A stretch of 64,000 nt of DNA from Caldilineaceae bacterium (GCA_020846635.1 JADLDO010000023.1:62001-126000); one strand, 5' to 3'; counted from the first letter of the stretch, positions 1-9,144 are shown. Program-made: numbers and translations. Notes: a model not told the origin generated them from the sequence alone.

Positions 1-1
1 C

Positions 2-571
2 ACATTGGGGCTCGTGATCGGGCTCATCGCGGGCTATCGCGGTGGCAACACCGACGCGTTGATCATGGGCGTTGCCAATTTGATCTTGTCGCTGCCCTAT
101 TTAGTCTTTGTGGTCTTTATCGCGGCTGTCCTGGGGCGCAGCCTGCTCAATGTCATCTTGATCTTTGGGCTGACCGATATTCCCATTTTTGTGCGCCTGG
201 CGCGCGGCGAGACATTGCGCTTACGCAGCGCGCTCTTTGTCGAAGCAGCCCAGGGAGTGGGCGCAGGCAGCGGGCGCGTCCTGCTACGCCATATTTTGCC
301 CAACCTGATCGGCCCCTTTATCACGATCATTACCTTTGAGATGTCTGCGATGATCTTCTATGAGGCAGGTTTGGGCTTCTTGGGTTTGAGTGTGCCGCCC
401 AGCGTGCCCAGTTGGGGCAACATGCTCGATGCCGGACGCCGCTATCTGACGATCTATCCCTGGATGTCGGTCTATCCGGGCCTGGCGATTGCCTGTACAG
501 GGCTTGCCATGAATCTGCTCGGCGACTGGTTGCGCGATGTGCTTGACCCACGGCTGCGCGGGCGGGGCTGA
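2..571 (+). CDS. Oligopeptide/dipeptide ABC transporter permease (DppC/OppC type), 5' end outside window
   Basis: This is the C-terminal 189 residues of an inner-membrane permease of the binding-protein-dependent peptide importer family; the start lies upstream of the window. Several hydrophobic segments are visible. The cytoplasmic EAA loop that docks the ATPase is present (EAAQGVGAGSGRVLLRHILP, about residues 82-101 of the visible part), followed by the GLGFLGLSVPP and DPRLRG features typical of DppC C-termini. It ends at a TGA. No ATPase gene follows; the next gene, 177 bp on, belongs to cytochrome c maturation, so this is probably the last or near-last gene of an upstream transporter operon. 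The substrate cannot be inferred. Confidence 0.9.
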   Translation, partial: TLGLVIGLIAGYRGGNTDALIMGVANLILSLPYLVFVVFIAAVLGRSLLNVILIFGLTDIPIFVRLARGETLRLRSALFVEAAQGVGAGSGRVLLRHILPNLIGPFITIITFEMSAMIFYEAGLGFLGLSVPPSVPSWGNMLDAGRRYLTIYPWMSVYPGLAIACTGLAMNLLGDWLRDVLDPRLRGRG

Positions 572-629
572 TTGGCACAGGCTCAACCCGATTCGTCACA
601 TATTCTAATCTGTTCTGAAGGTATTCCCA

Positions 630-658
630 TTGACGCCACCCGCCGGGTGCGGTAGACT
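630..658 (+). promoter_or_regulatory. Candidate sigma70 promoter of the ccm block with a palindromic spacer
   Basis: TTGACG (630-635) and TAGACT (653-658) are separated by exactly 17 bp. The spacer contains the dyad CACCC-GCC-GGGTG (637-649), which could be an operator or chance in GC-rich DNA. It lies about 90 bp upstream of the ccmE start and would drive the ccm genes. Confidence 0.5.
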
Positions 659-747
659 ATCCTTGCTGGATGCCATCCTAGAGATCTTATTTGCTGGGTG
701 GCAACATTTTATAGAGTATTAAGAATTAGGTGGAGAATGTTACTCCT

Positions 748-1227
748 ATGACACAAATGGTTAACCAGGCGCAGGTGATTCCTGCGGAGCTGGCACAGCG
801 GAAGGCAGCCAACAAGAATCTCAAGTTTATCATTGGCGGCCTCTTGGTCATTGGCCTTGTCATTGTCTTAATTGTCCAGGCGACTATGACCACGGGTGCT
901 TATTATCTTACGGTCGGCGAGCTAAACGCCAAAGGCACCGAAATGGTGGGCGAGCGCGTACGCGTCAGCGGGGCCGTGGTGGAAGGTAGCGAAGTGTGGC
1001 AGCCCAGAGAGATGACCCTGCAATTTAGCATTACCGGCGAAGACGGCAAGCAACTGCCCATCGTCTTTTATGGCCCGCGCCCTGATAATTTTCAGCGTGC
1101 GGCAGAAGCCATTGTCGAAGGCGAACTGCTGGCGGATGGCTCCTTCAAGGCCAATACATTGCTCTTGAAGTGCCCCAGCCGCTATGAAGAAGAGCCGGAA
1201 GAGATCTTTGTCGAGGCAGTGCGCTAG
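748..1227 (+). CDS. ccmE: Cytochrome c maturation haem chaperone CcmE, Cys-type (CxxxY)
   Basis: CcmE carries haem on the outer face of the membrane from CcmC to the CcmF/H ligase. ATG 748 is chosen because AGGTGGAG (728-735) lies upstream; GTG 730 would add six residues. The protein has about 159 residues: a short cytoplasmic N-terminus, one membrane segment (about 27-45), and the OB-fold domain with the family motif VFYGPRPDNF (about 107-115). The residue that covalently holds haem is normally His in HxxxY; here the motif is KCPSRY, with Cys142 and Tyr146. This CxxxY form is known from archaeal and some sulfate-reducer CcmE proteins. It is the first gene of the ccm block. CcmA, CcmB and CcmC are not in the window. 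Confidence 0.92.
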   Translation: MTQMVNQAQVIPAELAQRKAANKNLKFIIGGLLVIGLVIVLIVQATMTTGAYYLTVGELNAKGTEMVGERVRVSGAVVEGSEVWQPREMTLQFSITGEDGKQLPIVFYGPRPDNFQRAAEAIVEGELLADGSFKANTLLLKCPSRYEEEPEEIFVEAVR

Positions 1228-1298
1228 CTCTCTGGGGAACTGCGGCCCCCAGTCCGATTTTGAATTGTAATTACTGACCTGCTGACGGACGTTGCATT

Positions 1299-3203
1299 GT
1301 GATTCCATCTGAGACTGAGACGAAGAAGCGAGGGGTAGGACGGTGGCGTCCTGCCCTTCTTTTTGCGCTGTTACCCACTTTAGCGGGGCTGCTCTGGTTG
1401 GCGTTGGCAGGTGCGCCCCTTCAGGCCCAAACCCCTTCTCCTACCTTTGCGCTGGAACAAGTGACCCCGCCCACAGTACCCCCTGCGGCAGCCTTTGGAC
1501 GCGGCAGCTATGAACAGAATTGCGCGCCTTGTCATGGGCTGAACGGGCTGGGGGATGGCCCCACTTCTGCCAGTCTCCCCTATTCGCCCACGCTCTTTGC
1601 CGATCCAGATGCGATCTGGGGACTTAGCCCTGCCGAGATGTTCCATACGACCAAGTTTGGACGCATCGAGCGCTTGATGCCCCCCTGGCAAAACCAACTC
1701 AGTGATGAGCAGATCTGGCAGACGGTCATGTATGCGTGGAGCTTGCACACGGAACCCGCCTTTGTCACCGGGGGGCAAACGCTCTACGCCCAAAACTGCG
1801 CGGGCTGTCATGGAGAAAGTGGCGCGGGCGATGGCCCGGACGCGCCGGTCGATCTGCCCGACTTTAGCGATCTCACCTATGCCATGACGCGCAGCCAAGA
1901 GGATTGGCTGGCGGGCTGGCAAGCAGCGCATAGTGAGATCGGGCAGGGGTGGACGGTGGATGAGCAGCGGCAGGTGCTTGAATATCTGCGTACCTTTAGC
2001 TACATTCCCGCGTGGGAATCCGGCTACAAGCCCGGCCCAGGCGTGCTCCGCGGCAGAGTCACTCAGGGGACAGCGGGAATCGACTTGCCGCAAGGGTTGG
2101 CGGTGACGCTCGAAGCCTATGCCCAGTTTACGCTCGCAGAGACTTTTACCACGACGGTTGATGCAGAGGGCAACTTCGAATTCACCAACCTCGCCGTTGA
2201 CCCGACCATCTCCTACCTGGCTTCTGCGGTCGTGGAGGATGTGCGCTATGGCAGCCCCATCGTCAACCTGACCAGCGAAGCCACAGAGGGGGAGACGGGC
2301 ATCACTGTCTATGCAACGACGGACGAACCGGGCGAGATTCGCATCGACCGCACCGATTGGATCATCGACAATGAGCCGGGGGCGCTTGCGGTGGTGCAGC
2401 TCTACTTCTTTGGCGTCAGCGGCGACCGCACCTACACCGGCTCTCGCGTTGAAGGATTGGATCTGCCGGCAACCGTGGCTATCCATATTCCCCCCAATGC
2501 TGAACAGATTTTCTTTGAGAACGGGGTCGTGGGTGAACGTTTTCAGCAGGTGGGCGATCTTGTCTATGATACGGCTCCGCTGATTCCGGGTGAAGGCACT
2601 AAGCAGCTCATTGTGCGCTATTTCCTGCCCTATGAGGGGACTAGCACGACCTATTCGCAGCGCTTCCTCTATCCTAATGCTCAGACCACGCTGTTGGTGG
2701 CAGAATTGCCACAACTCCAGGCGACGATCACGCCCTCCGGCGCGCCCGCCTGGCAAGCCGCGGATTCTCAAGAATTCCAGGGGCGCAGCTATCAGATCTA
2801 CCGGGGAGCGACACTGCCCGCCACAGAAATCCAAGTCGCCCTCAGTGGTCTGTTAGGGGCCGATGCCCTTGATCCGCGCGGCCAAACAGGCACAGCCAGC
2901 ATACCCACGGCGACCTTTGCGCCGTGGATGGCGTGGGGCGTTGGCGGGTTGAGCGTGCTCATGCTGGGAGGTGTCGTGCTTTGGGCATGGCGCAGCGGGC
3001 GCGTGCAAACGGCGGAACAGGAGCATGAACTACGCCACGAAGCGGATGAACTGGCGCGGCGCATTGCCCAGTTGGATGACCGCTATGCGCTGGGCCAACT
3101 CAGCGCGGACGGTTGGCAGCAGCAGCGCAGCCAACTCAAGGCGCGCCTGCTGGAGCTTACGCTGCGGCTGCAAGCTGGAGAAACCCCACATGAGACTCAC
3201 TGA
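1299..3203 (+). CDS. Exported dihaem cytochrome c with beta-rich domain, C-terminal membrane anchor and coiled coil
   Basis: This predicted 634-residue membrane-bound electron carrier starts at GTG 1299, 71 bp after ccmE. An N-terminal signal segment spans about residues 18-44. Two class-I-like cytochrome domains follow: CAPCH at 75-79 with a likely axial Met in LMPPW (about 127), and CAGCH at 167-171, whose sixth ligand is not obvious. Residues about 245-540 look beta-rich (carboxypeptidase-regulatory-like and unknown). A single membrane helix lies at about 543-563. The last 70 residues are charged and helical, with the pattern IAQLDDRYALGQLSADGW, resembling the CcmI-like protein encoded at 7912. 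Its position inside a ccm block suggests either a client of that machinery or an accessory redox partner; the function is not known. Confidence 0.85.
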   Translation: MIPSETETKKRGVGRWRPALLFALLPTLAGLLWLALAGAPLQAQTPSPTFALEQVTPPTVPPAAAFGRGSYEQNCAPCHGLNGLGDGPTSASLPYSPTLFADPDAIWGLSPAEMFHTTKFGRIERLMPPWQNQLSDEQIWQTVMYAWSLHTEPAFVTGGQTLYAQNCAGCHGESGAGDGPDAPVDLPDFSDLTYAMTRSQEDWLAGWQAAHSEIGQGWTVDEQRQVLEYLRTFSYIPAWESGYKPGPGVLRGRVTQGTAGIDLPQGLAVTLEAYAQFTLAETFTTTVDAEGNFEFTNLAVDPTISYLASAVVEDVRYGSPIVNLTSEATEGETGITVYATTDEPGEIRIDRTDWIIDNEPGALAVVQLYFFGVSGDRTYTGSRVEGLDLPATVAIHIPPNAEQIFFENGVVGERFQQVGDLVYDTAPLIPGEGTKQLIVRYFLPYEGTSTTYSQRFLYPNAQTTLLVAELPQLQATITPSGAPAWQAADSQEFQGRSYQIYRGATLPATEIQVALSGLLGADALDPRGQTGTASIPTATFAPWMAWGVGGLSVLMLGGVVLWAWRSGRVQTAEQEHELRHEADELARRIAQLDDRYALGQLSADGWQQQRSQLKARLLELTLRLQAGETPHETH

Positions 3204-3271
3204 TAGGACATAACAGGGTTATGGATCGCCATGACCCTGGGGAGTTTTGACATAGATGAGAGGAGTAACCA

Positions 3272-4453
3272 ATGCCGCACTATCCCTATGTGATTATCGG
3301 CGGTGGGATGGCCGCTGCCGCAGCCGTTGAAGGGATCCGCGAAGTCGATGAAGATGGCGCGATTGCGCTGCTTTCAGCCGATACCGAGCCGCCCTATGAT
3401 CGGCCCCCGCTCTCTAAGGCGTTGTGGAAGGGCGATACCACGGTTGACCAGATCATGCGCCCGCTGGACGAGAATGTTGATTTTCGCGGTGGGCGCACCG
3501 TTACGCAACTGATGCCCGACCAGCGTTTTGTCACAGATGACCTCGGCACGATTTATAACTATGACAAACTGCTGCTGGCAACGGGCTCCACGCCGCGCCG
3601 CCTGCCCTTTGGTGGCGATAACATTATCTATTACCGCACGCTTGACAGCTATCACCGCTTGCGTGAATTGGCCGATAAGCATGACAAGTTCGCCGTGATC
3701 GGTGGCGGCTTTATCGGCTCGGAGATTGCGGCAGCGTTAGCCATGAACGGCAAGCAGGTGACGATCCTCTTTCCACGGGCGGGCATTGCCTCGAATATCT
3801 TTCCTGCTGATGTGGTTGAATTTCTCAACGGCTATTACCGCGACAAGGGTGTCGAGGTGCTGGCAGGGCAGGAAGTGCGCGAGGTGGAGGGACGAGGCAC
3901 AGACCTTACAGTCGTGACCGCGAGCGGCAGGCGCATCGCTGCCAACGGCGTTGTCGCCGGGGTTGGGGTTACGCCCAATGTTGAGCTGGCGCAGGTCGCC
4001 GGTTTGGAAGTGGAAAACGGCGTTGTCGTGAATCGCTCGCTGCAAACCAGCCACCGTGATATTTATGCCGCCGGGGATGTGGCGAGCTTTACGGATGAGG
4101 TGCTTGGCACGCGCCGCCGCGTCGAGCATGAGGACGCGGCCAATTCGATGGGGAAAGCCGCCGGCCGCGCCATGGCGGGCGCTGAGGTAAATTACACCTA
4201 TTCGCCCATGTTCTATTCCGATCTCTTTGAGTTGGGCTATGAAGCCGTCGGCAACCTCAGCAGCAAGCTCGATGTCGTGGCCGACTGGCAAAAGCCATAT
4301 GATACCGGCGTCCTCTACTATCTTGATGAAAAGCGCGTGCGCGGCGTGCTGCTGTGGAATGTTTGGGGCAAGGTGGATGAGGCGCGCGTGCTGATTGCTG
4401 AAGGCAAAGAGGTCAGCCCGGACGACCTGCGCGGGCGGATTCAGCCGGAGTGA
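3272..4453 (+). CDS. FAD-dependent NAD(P)H oxidoreductase, AIF/ferredoxin-reductase-like
   Basis: This 393-residue flavoprotein of the pyridine-nucleotide-disulfide oxidoreductase superfamily has a strong ribosome site AGAGGAG (3257-3263) before ATG 3272. The FAD dinucleotide fold starts at residue 6 (VIIGGGMAAAAAVEGI), the NAD(P) fold is at about 140 (VIGGGFIGSEIA), and the second FAD motif is AAGDVASF (about 268-275). PPYDRPPLSK near residue 40 is typical of AIF-like and rubredoxin/ferredoxin reductases. No CxxxxC redox pair is visible, so it is not a classical disulfide reductase. It sits between the cytochrome gene and ccmH, an unusual place, and could supply electrons to haem or thiol handling. 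That role is inference only. Confidence 0.88.
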   Translation: MPHYPYVIIGGGMAAAAAVEGIREVDEDGAIALLSADTEPPYDRPPLSKALWKGDTTVDQIMRPLDENVDFRGGRTVTQLMPDQRFVTDDLGTIYNYDKLLLATGSTPRRLPFGGDNIIYYRTLDSYHRLRELADKHDKFAVIGGGFIGSEIAAALAMNGKQVTILFPRAGIASNIFPADVVEFLNGYYRDKGVEVLAGQEVREVEGRGTDLTVVTASGRRIAANGVVAGVGVTPNVELAQVAGLEVENGVVVNRSLQTSHRDIYAAGDVASFTDEVLGTRRRVEHEDAANSMGKAAGRAMAGAEVNYTYSPMFYSDLFELGYEAVGNLSSKLDVVADWQKPYDTGVLYYLDEKRVRGVLLWNVWGKVDEARVLIAEGKEVSPDDLRGRIQPE

Positions 4454-4466
4454 AGCCTCTGCTGCA

Positions 4467-4517
4467 CGCCCCCGGCATCTCTGAAGTGTTGGGGGCGCTC
4501 CCGGTTTCGCGGGTTTT
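4467..4517 (+). terminator. Tandem hairpins and T-run after the flavoprotein gene
   Basis: CGCCCCC (4467-4473) pairs with GGGGGCG (4491-4497). A second small hairpin, CCCG (4500-4503) with CGGG (4510-4513), runs straight into TTTT. This is a likely terminator that separates the upstream ccmE block from the ccmH block. Confidence 0.6.
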
Positions 4518-4540
4518 CATACAAATTCGGCACGTAAATG

Positions 4541-4549
4541 TGCTATACT
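4541..4549 (+). promoter_or_regulatory. Extended -10 promoter upstream of ccmH
   Basis: TGC followed by TATACT (4544-4549) matches the extended -10 consensus. No good -35 is seen. It lies just after the putative terminator and 150 bp before the ccmH start, so the ccmHGF genes probably have their own promoter. Confidence 0.45.
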
Positions 4550-4698
4550 AAACAGACTCGCGCTCCGAATTTTCTGCATATTCTACATAGGAAAAGGGGC
4601 GTGCGGATGGTTTCCCCGATTCGGTCGGCTTCTACCCTGCAAGGATGTTGTGTTGTAGAGAGCCTGGGCTGGGGAAGGTGCCTGGTGAGGTGAACAAA

Positions 4699-5253
4699 AT
4701 GGTGCAGAAGCGAACCGAAGGAAATAAGTGGCGGCGCTGGTGGGTGGGCGCGCTGATCCTGGGGCTGCTTTGGGTCATCAGCAGCGGCGTTGTCCTGGCC
4801 CAGGGTGATGCTCCGGCTGTCCCTGTGGAAACGAGCCAAGAAGTGACCCCCGATCAGGTCAACGTCGTGGCGCGTGAACTCTGGTGCCCGTTATGTAGTG
4901 GTGTGCGGCTGGATGCCTGTGAACTCAAGGCTTGCGATCAGATGAAGGAAGTCATCGCCCTCAAATTGGCCGAAGGCGAGGACACGGAGACGATCAAAGC
5001 CTATTTTGTCGAACAGTATGGCCCCCAGGTGATGGGGGAACCCCCGCGCCAGGGCTTTAATTGGTTGGCGTGGATTCTGCCCGCGGTGGCGGTTGTGGTG
5101 GGCGGTTTGTTCTTCTGGCGCGCCACCCAACGTATGATGAAACGGCCTGTACCCGCGCCGGCAGAGTCACCCGTGGTCAGAACCATCACCACAGCCGATG
5201 ATGATGACGAGTACACACAGAAGTTGGACGAGGAGTTGGCGAAGTATGGCTGA
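4699..5253 (+). CDS. ccmH: Cytochrome c maturation thiol oxidoreductase CcmH (CycL/NrfF family)
   Basis: CcmH binds and reduces apocytochrome c haem-site cysteines with CcmG and forms the ligase with CcmF. ATG 4699 is preferred over ATG 4645 because GTGAGGTGA (4685-4693) is well placed. The product has 184 residues with an N-terminal signal/membrane segment (about 14-34). The redox motif LWCPLC (C63, C66) corresponds to the canonical LRCxxC, and a C-terminal membrane helix lies at about 122-140. Two further cysteines follow closely (C74, C79), which is not standard in the family. The stop codon overlaps the ccmG start (ATGGCTGA), implying translational coupling. Confidence 0.92.
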   Translation: MVQKRTEGNKWRRWWVGALILGLLWVISSGVVLAQGDAPAVPVETSQEVTPDQVNVVARELWCPLCSGVRLDACELKACDQMKEVIALKLAEGEDTETIKAYFVEQYGPQVMGEPPRQGFNWLAWILPAVAVVVGGLFFWRATQRMMKRPVPAPAESPVVRTITTADDDDEYTQKLDEELAKYG

Positions 5254-5821
5254 GTTGACCTCTGTACAAGAATCCCCCTCTGCGGCGCTGCCTCCGCCGA
5301 CGCGTGCCATGCGGCTTTGGCAGTTGGCGATTGTGACGATTTTGGTCCTCTTTGTGGGCATCCTGGCCTTCCGGCTTTGGGATACGAACGTGAGCGATCA
5401 CCGAGCCGATGGGCTTGCACCCGACTTTACCTTTACGACCTTTGAGGGCGAGACTATCAGCCTTGCAGACTTGCAGGGCAAGGGCGTGGTGCTGAATTTT
5501 TGGGCCAGTTGGTGCGATCCCTGTCGTGACGAGGCTGCCCTCTTGGAATCGGCCTGGCGGCGCGAACAGGGGAATGGGATCGTCTTTCTCGGTCTGGACT
5601 ACCTTGACCAAGAGCCATCGGCCAAAGCCTATTTAGAGGAATATGGCATCTCCTATCCCAACGGGCCAGACCTCCAGAGTGGCGCGGCGCGCCGCTATGG
5701 CATCAAAGGAGTGCCGGAGACTTACTTCATCGCACCCGACGGCAAGATCGTGCAGACGGTGATCGGCCCCGTCACCAGCCCGGCCCAGTTGGACACCTTC
5801 TTAGCCAAGATTCGGCCCTAG
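5246..5821 (+). CDS. ccmG: Thiol:disulfide interchange protein CcmG/DsbE (TlpA-like thioredoxin)
   Basis: This membrane-tethered thioredoxin-fold protein reduces disulfides of apocytochrome c or CcmH on the outer face. ATG 5246 overlaps the ccmH stop. The product has 191 residues, with one membrane helix (about 24-44) followed by a TlpA/AhpC-like domain. The active site is WASWCDPC (C90, C93), and the cis-Pro region GVPETYFI sits near residue 157. The catalytic pair is WCDPC, against WCxPC in the family. It is co-transcribed with ccmH. Confidence 0.92.
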   Translation: MAELTSVQESPSAALPPPTRAMRLWQLAIVTILVLFVGILAFRLWDTNVSDHRADGLAPDFTFTTFEGETISLADLQGKGVVLNFWASWCDPCRDEAALLESAWRREQGNGIVFLGLDYLDQEPSAKAYLEEYGISYPNGPDLQSGAARRYGIKGVPETYFIAPDGKIVQTVIGPVTSPAQLDTFLAKIRP

Positions 5822-5905
5822 TGGCTGGAAGATGCAGGCGCGGTTCCGCGCCCTGTGCGCGAAGATTTCTTGGTTTGCTCTGTTTTTGCAAGGAAATGAG
5901 GCGTT

Positions 5906-7915
5906 ATGCTTTTCAACGTCGGCTATCTCATCTTGATTACTGCCATGCTGCTGACGGCGTTTGGCACAGTGATGGGTTTTTGGGGTGGTCATACGCGCAA
6001 TGCCAAAGTGGCAGCGAGCAGCTTCAACGCGCTCTATGCCTCGGCGGCACTGGTGGTTGCGGCTGCGATCACGCTCTGGTACGGGCTGTTGACCGACCAG
6101 TTTCAATTGAGTTACGTCTGGAATCACTCGGAGCGGGCGCTGCCCCTCTTCTATAAATTTGCTGCATTGTGGGGCGGGCAGGCAGGTAGTTTGCTCTTTT
6201 GGACGTTGATTCTGTCGATCTACAGCGTGATTGTGGCTGTGGGCAACCGCGAAAAGCATCAACGTCTTATGCCCTATGTCAATGGCGTGCTCCAGGGTAC
6301 TTCGCTCTTTTTCCTGGTTCTCTTGGTCTTTGCCGCCAATCCCTTTGAGCAAGTGGGCTTTCTGCCGGAGGATGGGCGCGGGCTGAATCCGCTGCTGCAA
6401 AACTATTGGATGGTCATCCATCCTGTTATGCTCTACCTGGGCTATGTCGGGCTGGCAGTGCCTTTTGCCTTTGCCGTGGCTGCGCTCATGAGCAAGAAGC
6501 TGGATAACGAGTGGGTGCGTTCGGTGCGGCGTTGGACGTTGATCCCGTGGATGTTCCTCGGTGCGGGGATCATTATGGGCAGCCAGTGGGCCTATATGGA
6601 GTTAGGTTGGGGTGGCTATTGGGCCTGGGATCCGGTGGAAAATGCCTCTTTCCTTCCCTGGTTAACCGGCACTGCCTTTTTGCACAGCATCATCATTCAA
6701 GAACAACGGGGCATCCTCAAGGTCTGGAATATGGTCTTGATCTGGCTCACCTATTTCCTGGTGATCCTGGGGACCTTTACCACGCGCAGCGGCATCATTG
6801 AGAGTGTACACAGCTTTGCGCGCAGCGATGTGGGGCCTTTCTTCCTGACCTTCTTGATCCTGATCCTCTTTGGCTTCCTCTGGCTGCTTTTCAAACGATT
6901 GCCGCTGCTCAAGGACGAACAGCCTATCGACTCGTACGCCAGCCGGGAAGCGGCGTTTATGGCGAACAATTGGATCTTCACTGCCATCGCCTTTGCCACA
7001 CTGTGGGGCACTTTCTTCCCCATGTTCAGCGAAATCTTCACCGGCGACCGCATCAGCGTTGCCGCGCCTTTCTTCAATAAGGTCAATGGCCCGCTCTTTT
7101 TGATTCTGTTTGTCTTAATGGGCGCGGGGCCGCTGTTGGGCTGGCGACATACCAGCGCTGAATCCTTCCGCAAGCAGTTCACCTGGCCGTTGGTGGGCGC
7201 GCTGCTGACCGCAGCGGCTGCCTCCTTTGTCAGCCGTAATCCCTATCCCATCATCGGGCTAGCCACCTGTGGCTTTGTGGCGGCGACGATTGTGCAAGAG
7301 TACGTGCGGGGTATTATCGCCCGGCGCAGCGTCAACCAAGAGAATGTGGTCGTTGCCGTGGGTAATCTCTACCGGCGCAATGGGCGGCGTTATGGCGGCT
7401 ATCTTGTCCATCTGGCAATCGTCATGATCGGCGTTGCCGTAGTGGGCAACGAGTTCTACCAGCAGACGACGCATGTGACGCTCAACAAGGGCGAAAGTGT
7501 GGAGATCGCCGGCTATGAGCTGGTCTATACCGACCTGATTGCCCGCGATGTCTCCAACCGTGTGGAGTTTATTACGCCCGTCATGGTCTATGACGCCGGC
7601 AGCGGTAAATTGCTGACAACGGTGCGACCGCAGCGCAATGTTTATCACAAGAATCCAGATGCGCCCACAAGCGAGGTGGGGCTGCGGATGACCTTGACGG
7701 AGGATGTCTACGTGCTGCTCAATGGCTGGGAAGAGAATGGCAGCAGCGCAACCTTTACGATCTATATCAACCCGTTGACGATCTGGATGTGGATTGGCGG
7801 GGTCGTGATGGTTATTGGCACGCTGATCGCTGCGTGGCCTCATCCCGCGCGCCGGTCGGTGCAAAGCGCAGCAGAAGTGGCCTATGGGCAGCGAGCAGGG
7901 GCGCAGGTGGTATGA
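5906..7915 (+). CDS. ccmF: Cytochrome c haem lyase subunit CcmF
   Basis: CcmF is the polytopic haem ligase core of System I that takes haem from CcmE and attaches it to CxxCH motifs. ATG 5906 follows AAGGAAATGAGG. The 669-residue length is normal for the family. The periplasmic haem-handling WWD signature appears as [18 protein letters not shown] (about residues 233-250), surrounded by many membrane helices and the expected histidines. A soluble loop of about 100 residues precedes the last helix. The 3' end overlaps the next gene by four bases (ATGA), so the two are translationally coupled. Confidence 0.95.
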   Translation: MLFNVGYLILITAMLLTAFGTVMGFWGGHTRNAKVAASSFNALYASAALVVAAAITLWYGLLTDQFQLSYVWNHSERALPLFYKFAALWGGQAGSLLFWTLILSIYSVIVAVGNREKHQRLMPYVNGVLQGTSLFFLVLLVFAANPFEQVGFLPEDGRGLNPLLQNYWMVIHPVMLYLGYVGLAVPFAFAVAALMSKKLDNEWVRSVRRWTLIPWMFLGAGIIMGSQWAYMELGWGGYWAWDPVENASFLPWLTGTAFLHSIIIQEQRGILKVWNMVLIWLTYFLVILGTFTTRSGIIESVHSFARSDVGPFFLTFLILILFGFLWLLFKRLPLLKDEQPIDSYASREAAFMANNWIFTAIAFATLWGTFFPMFSEIFTGDRISVAAPFFNKVNGPLFLILFVLMGAGPLLGWRHTSAESFRKQFTWPLVGALLTAAAASFVSRNPYPIIGLATCGFVAATIVQEYVRGIIARRSVNQENVVVAVGNLYRRNGRRYGGYLVHLAIVMIGVAVVGNEFYQQTTHVTLNKGESVEIAGYELVYTDLIARDVSNRVEFITPVMVYDAGSGKLLTTVRPQRNVYHKNPDAPTSEVGLRMTLTEDVYVLLNGWEENGSSATFTIYINPLTIWMWIGGVVMVIGTLIAAWPHPARRSVQSAAEVAYGQRAGAQVV

Positions 7916-8448
7916 ACGATTTGAGTTTGTGGTTGACTGTGCTGCTTGCGGCACTGATCTCGCTCTTTGCCATCTACTTCGCAGTTTCGCCCCTGCTCCA
8001 GCCTGGGCGAGCTTCGCTGGTGCTGGACGATGATAAGCTGGTGGGGCTTCTGGGGCGCAAGGATGCCATTCTGCAAGCCATCAAGGACTTGGAGTTTGAC
8101 TATCGCGTCGGCAAGATCAGCGAGGAAGATTATCAACGGCTGGATCAACGGCTGCGTCGCCAGGCAATCGGGCTGATGCAACAGATCGAGAAGCTGGCCC
8201 CTGCCAGCGCATCGCTGGATGAGCAGCTAGAGGGCATCATCGCCCAATTTCGCCAGACTTCGGGCCTCTCCGTTCCAAGCGCATCAACACCCACCAATGG
8301 GGATACACCTGTCTCCGCCTCTGCCCCCGCGGAGTCCCACTCGACCCGCTTCTGTACCCACTGTGGCAAGCCTGTGGAAGCAGGGCATAACTTCTGTGCC
8401 TACTGTGGCACGCCCGTGGCACAGCCGGACGCCGCGCCGTCGGTGTAG
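7912..8448 (+). CDS. CcmI-like membrane protein with C-terminal zinc ribbon
   Basis: This 178-residue protein overlaps the ccmF stop. One N-terminal membrane helix (about 5-25) is followed by a helical region with the pattern [19 protein letters not shown] (about 60-78), which resembles the N-terminal module of CcmI-type proteins. A low-complexity Ser/Pro/Ala linker follows. A zinc ribbon with two CxxC pairs, FCTHCGKP and FCAYCGTP, lies at about 142-165. CcmI proteins chaperone apocytochromes in System I, and the position next to ccmF supports a similar role. The zinc ribbon would be cytoplasmic if the helix is a normal N-out anchor, which would differ from canonical CcmI; the topology is uncertain. 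Confidence 0.75.
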   Translation: MNDLSLWLTVLLAALISLFAIYFAVSPLLQPGRASLVLDDDKLVGLLGRKDAILQAIKDLEFDYRVGKISEEDYQRLDQRLRRQAIGLMQQIEKLAPASASLDEQLEGIIAQFRQTSGLSVPSASTPTNGDTPVSASAPAESHSTRFCTHCGKPVEAGHNFCAYCGTPVAQPDAAPSV

Positions 8449-8472
8449 CTATTTGCAAGTAGGAAGTAAATC

Positions 8473-8742
8473 ATGACCACATCCGCCAGAAGATCAGTTC
8501 AGGTCTACCTTCGCCCAGAGCAATTAGATGCCTTGCGCTTACTGGCAACAAAGCAGGGTATTTCAGTGGCAGAACTAATCCGTCAAGGTGTGGACTTGCT
8601 CCTGACAGAAATCCCTGTCGAAGATGATCCTTTATGGGGTATCGTTGGGTTAGGAAATTCAGGTGTTCATGACCTTGCACTGGAGCATGATCGCTACTTA
8701 GCTGAGATAGAAGAAGCTGATAATCAGCAGCATGGACAATAA
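8473..8742 (+). CDS. Ribbon-helix-helix antitoxin (VapB-like)
   Basis: This 89-residue protein is preceded by AGGAAG (8461-8466). The N-terminal 45 residues form a ribbon-helix-helix DNA-binding domain (SVQVYLRPEQLDALRLLATK then GISVAELIRQGVDLLL). The acidic C-terminal half would neutralise the toxin. The following PIN-domain gene begins inside its last codons, the usual arrangement in type II toxin-antitoxin operons, which typically repress their own promoter. Confidence 0.8.
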   Translation: MTTSARRSVQVYLRPEQLDALRLLATKQGISVAELIRQGVDLLLTEIPVEDDPLWGIVGLGNSGVHDLALEHDRYLAEIEEADNQQHGQ

Positions 8743-9144
8743 ACTTTTGTAGACACAGGTGCGTGGCTCGCTCTGGCGAATGGAGACGATAATCTACACG
8801 CGGCGGCAAAGGAAACTTTCACTGTATTATTGCAGGGCGGTAGTCGACTGGTCACCAGCAATCTTGTTGTTGCAGAGACATATACGCTTGTGCGGAGACG
8901 TGTGGGACATGGTGCCGCTGTACATTTCCTGAAAAGTATACATATATCACCCCGCTTAGAACTCGTATATTCTAACCTAAACGTCGAACTGAACGCAGAA
9001 GCGATTCTTACTCATTACACTGACCAAGATTTCAGCTTTGTAGATGCAGTTAGCTTTGTGATTATGCGTGAGCGGGGAATTATGCAGGCGTTTGCCTTTG
9101 ACCACCACTTTCTGATCAGTGGATTTCTGCTAATCCCGTCGTAG
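8732..9144 (+). pseudogene. PIN-domain (VapC-like) toxin gene with a one-base frameshift near its start
   Basis: PIN-domain toxins are Mg-dependent RNases. ATG 8732 overlaps the antitoxin stop and begins M-D-N-K, but that frame ends at TAG 8750-8752. The next frame, from 8743, reads TFVDTGAWLALANGDDN and continues as an intact PIN domain: first Asp in FVDTGAW, Glu in VVAET, then SFVDAVSF and AFAFDHHF, ending at TAG 9142-9144. Adding one A to the AAA at 8741-8743 would give a continuous MDNKTFVDTGAWLAL. No in-frame ATG, GTG or TTG lies before TTG 8830, which is past the first catalytic Asp. It is probably inactivated, unless this is a base-calling error or a programmed frameshift. Confidence 0.75.
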
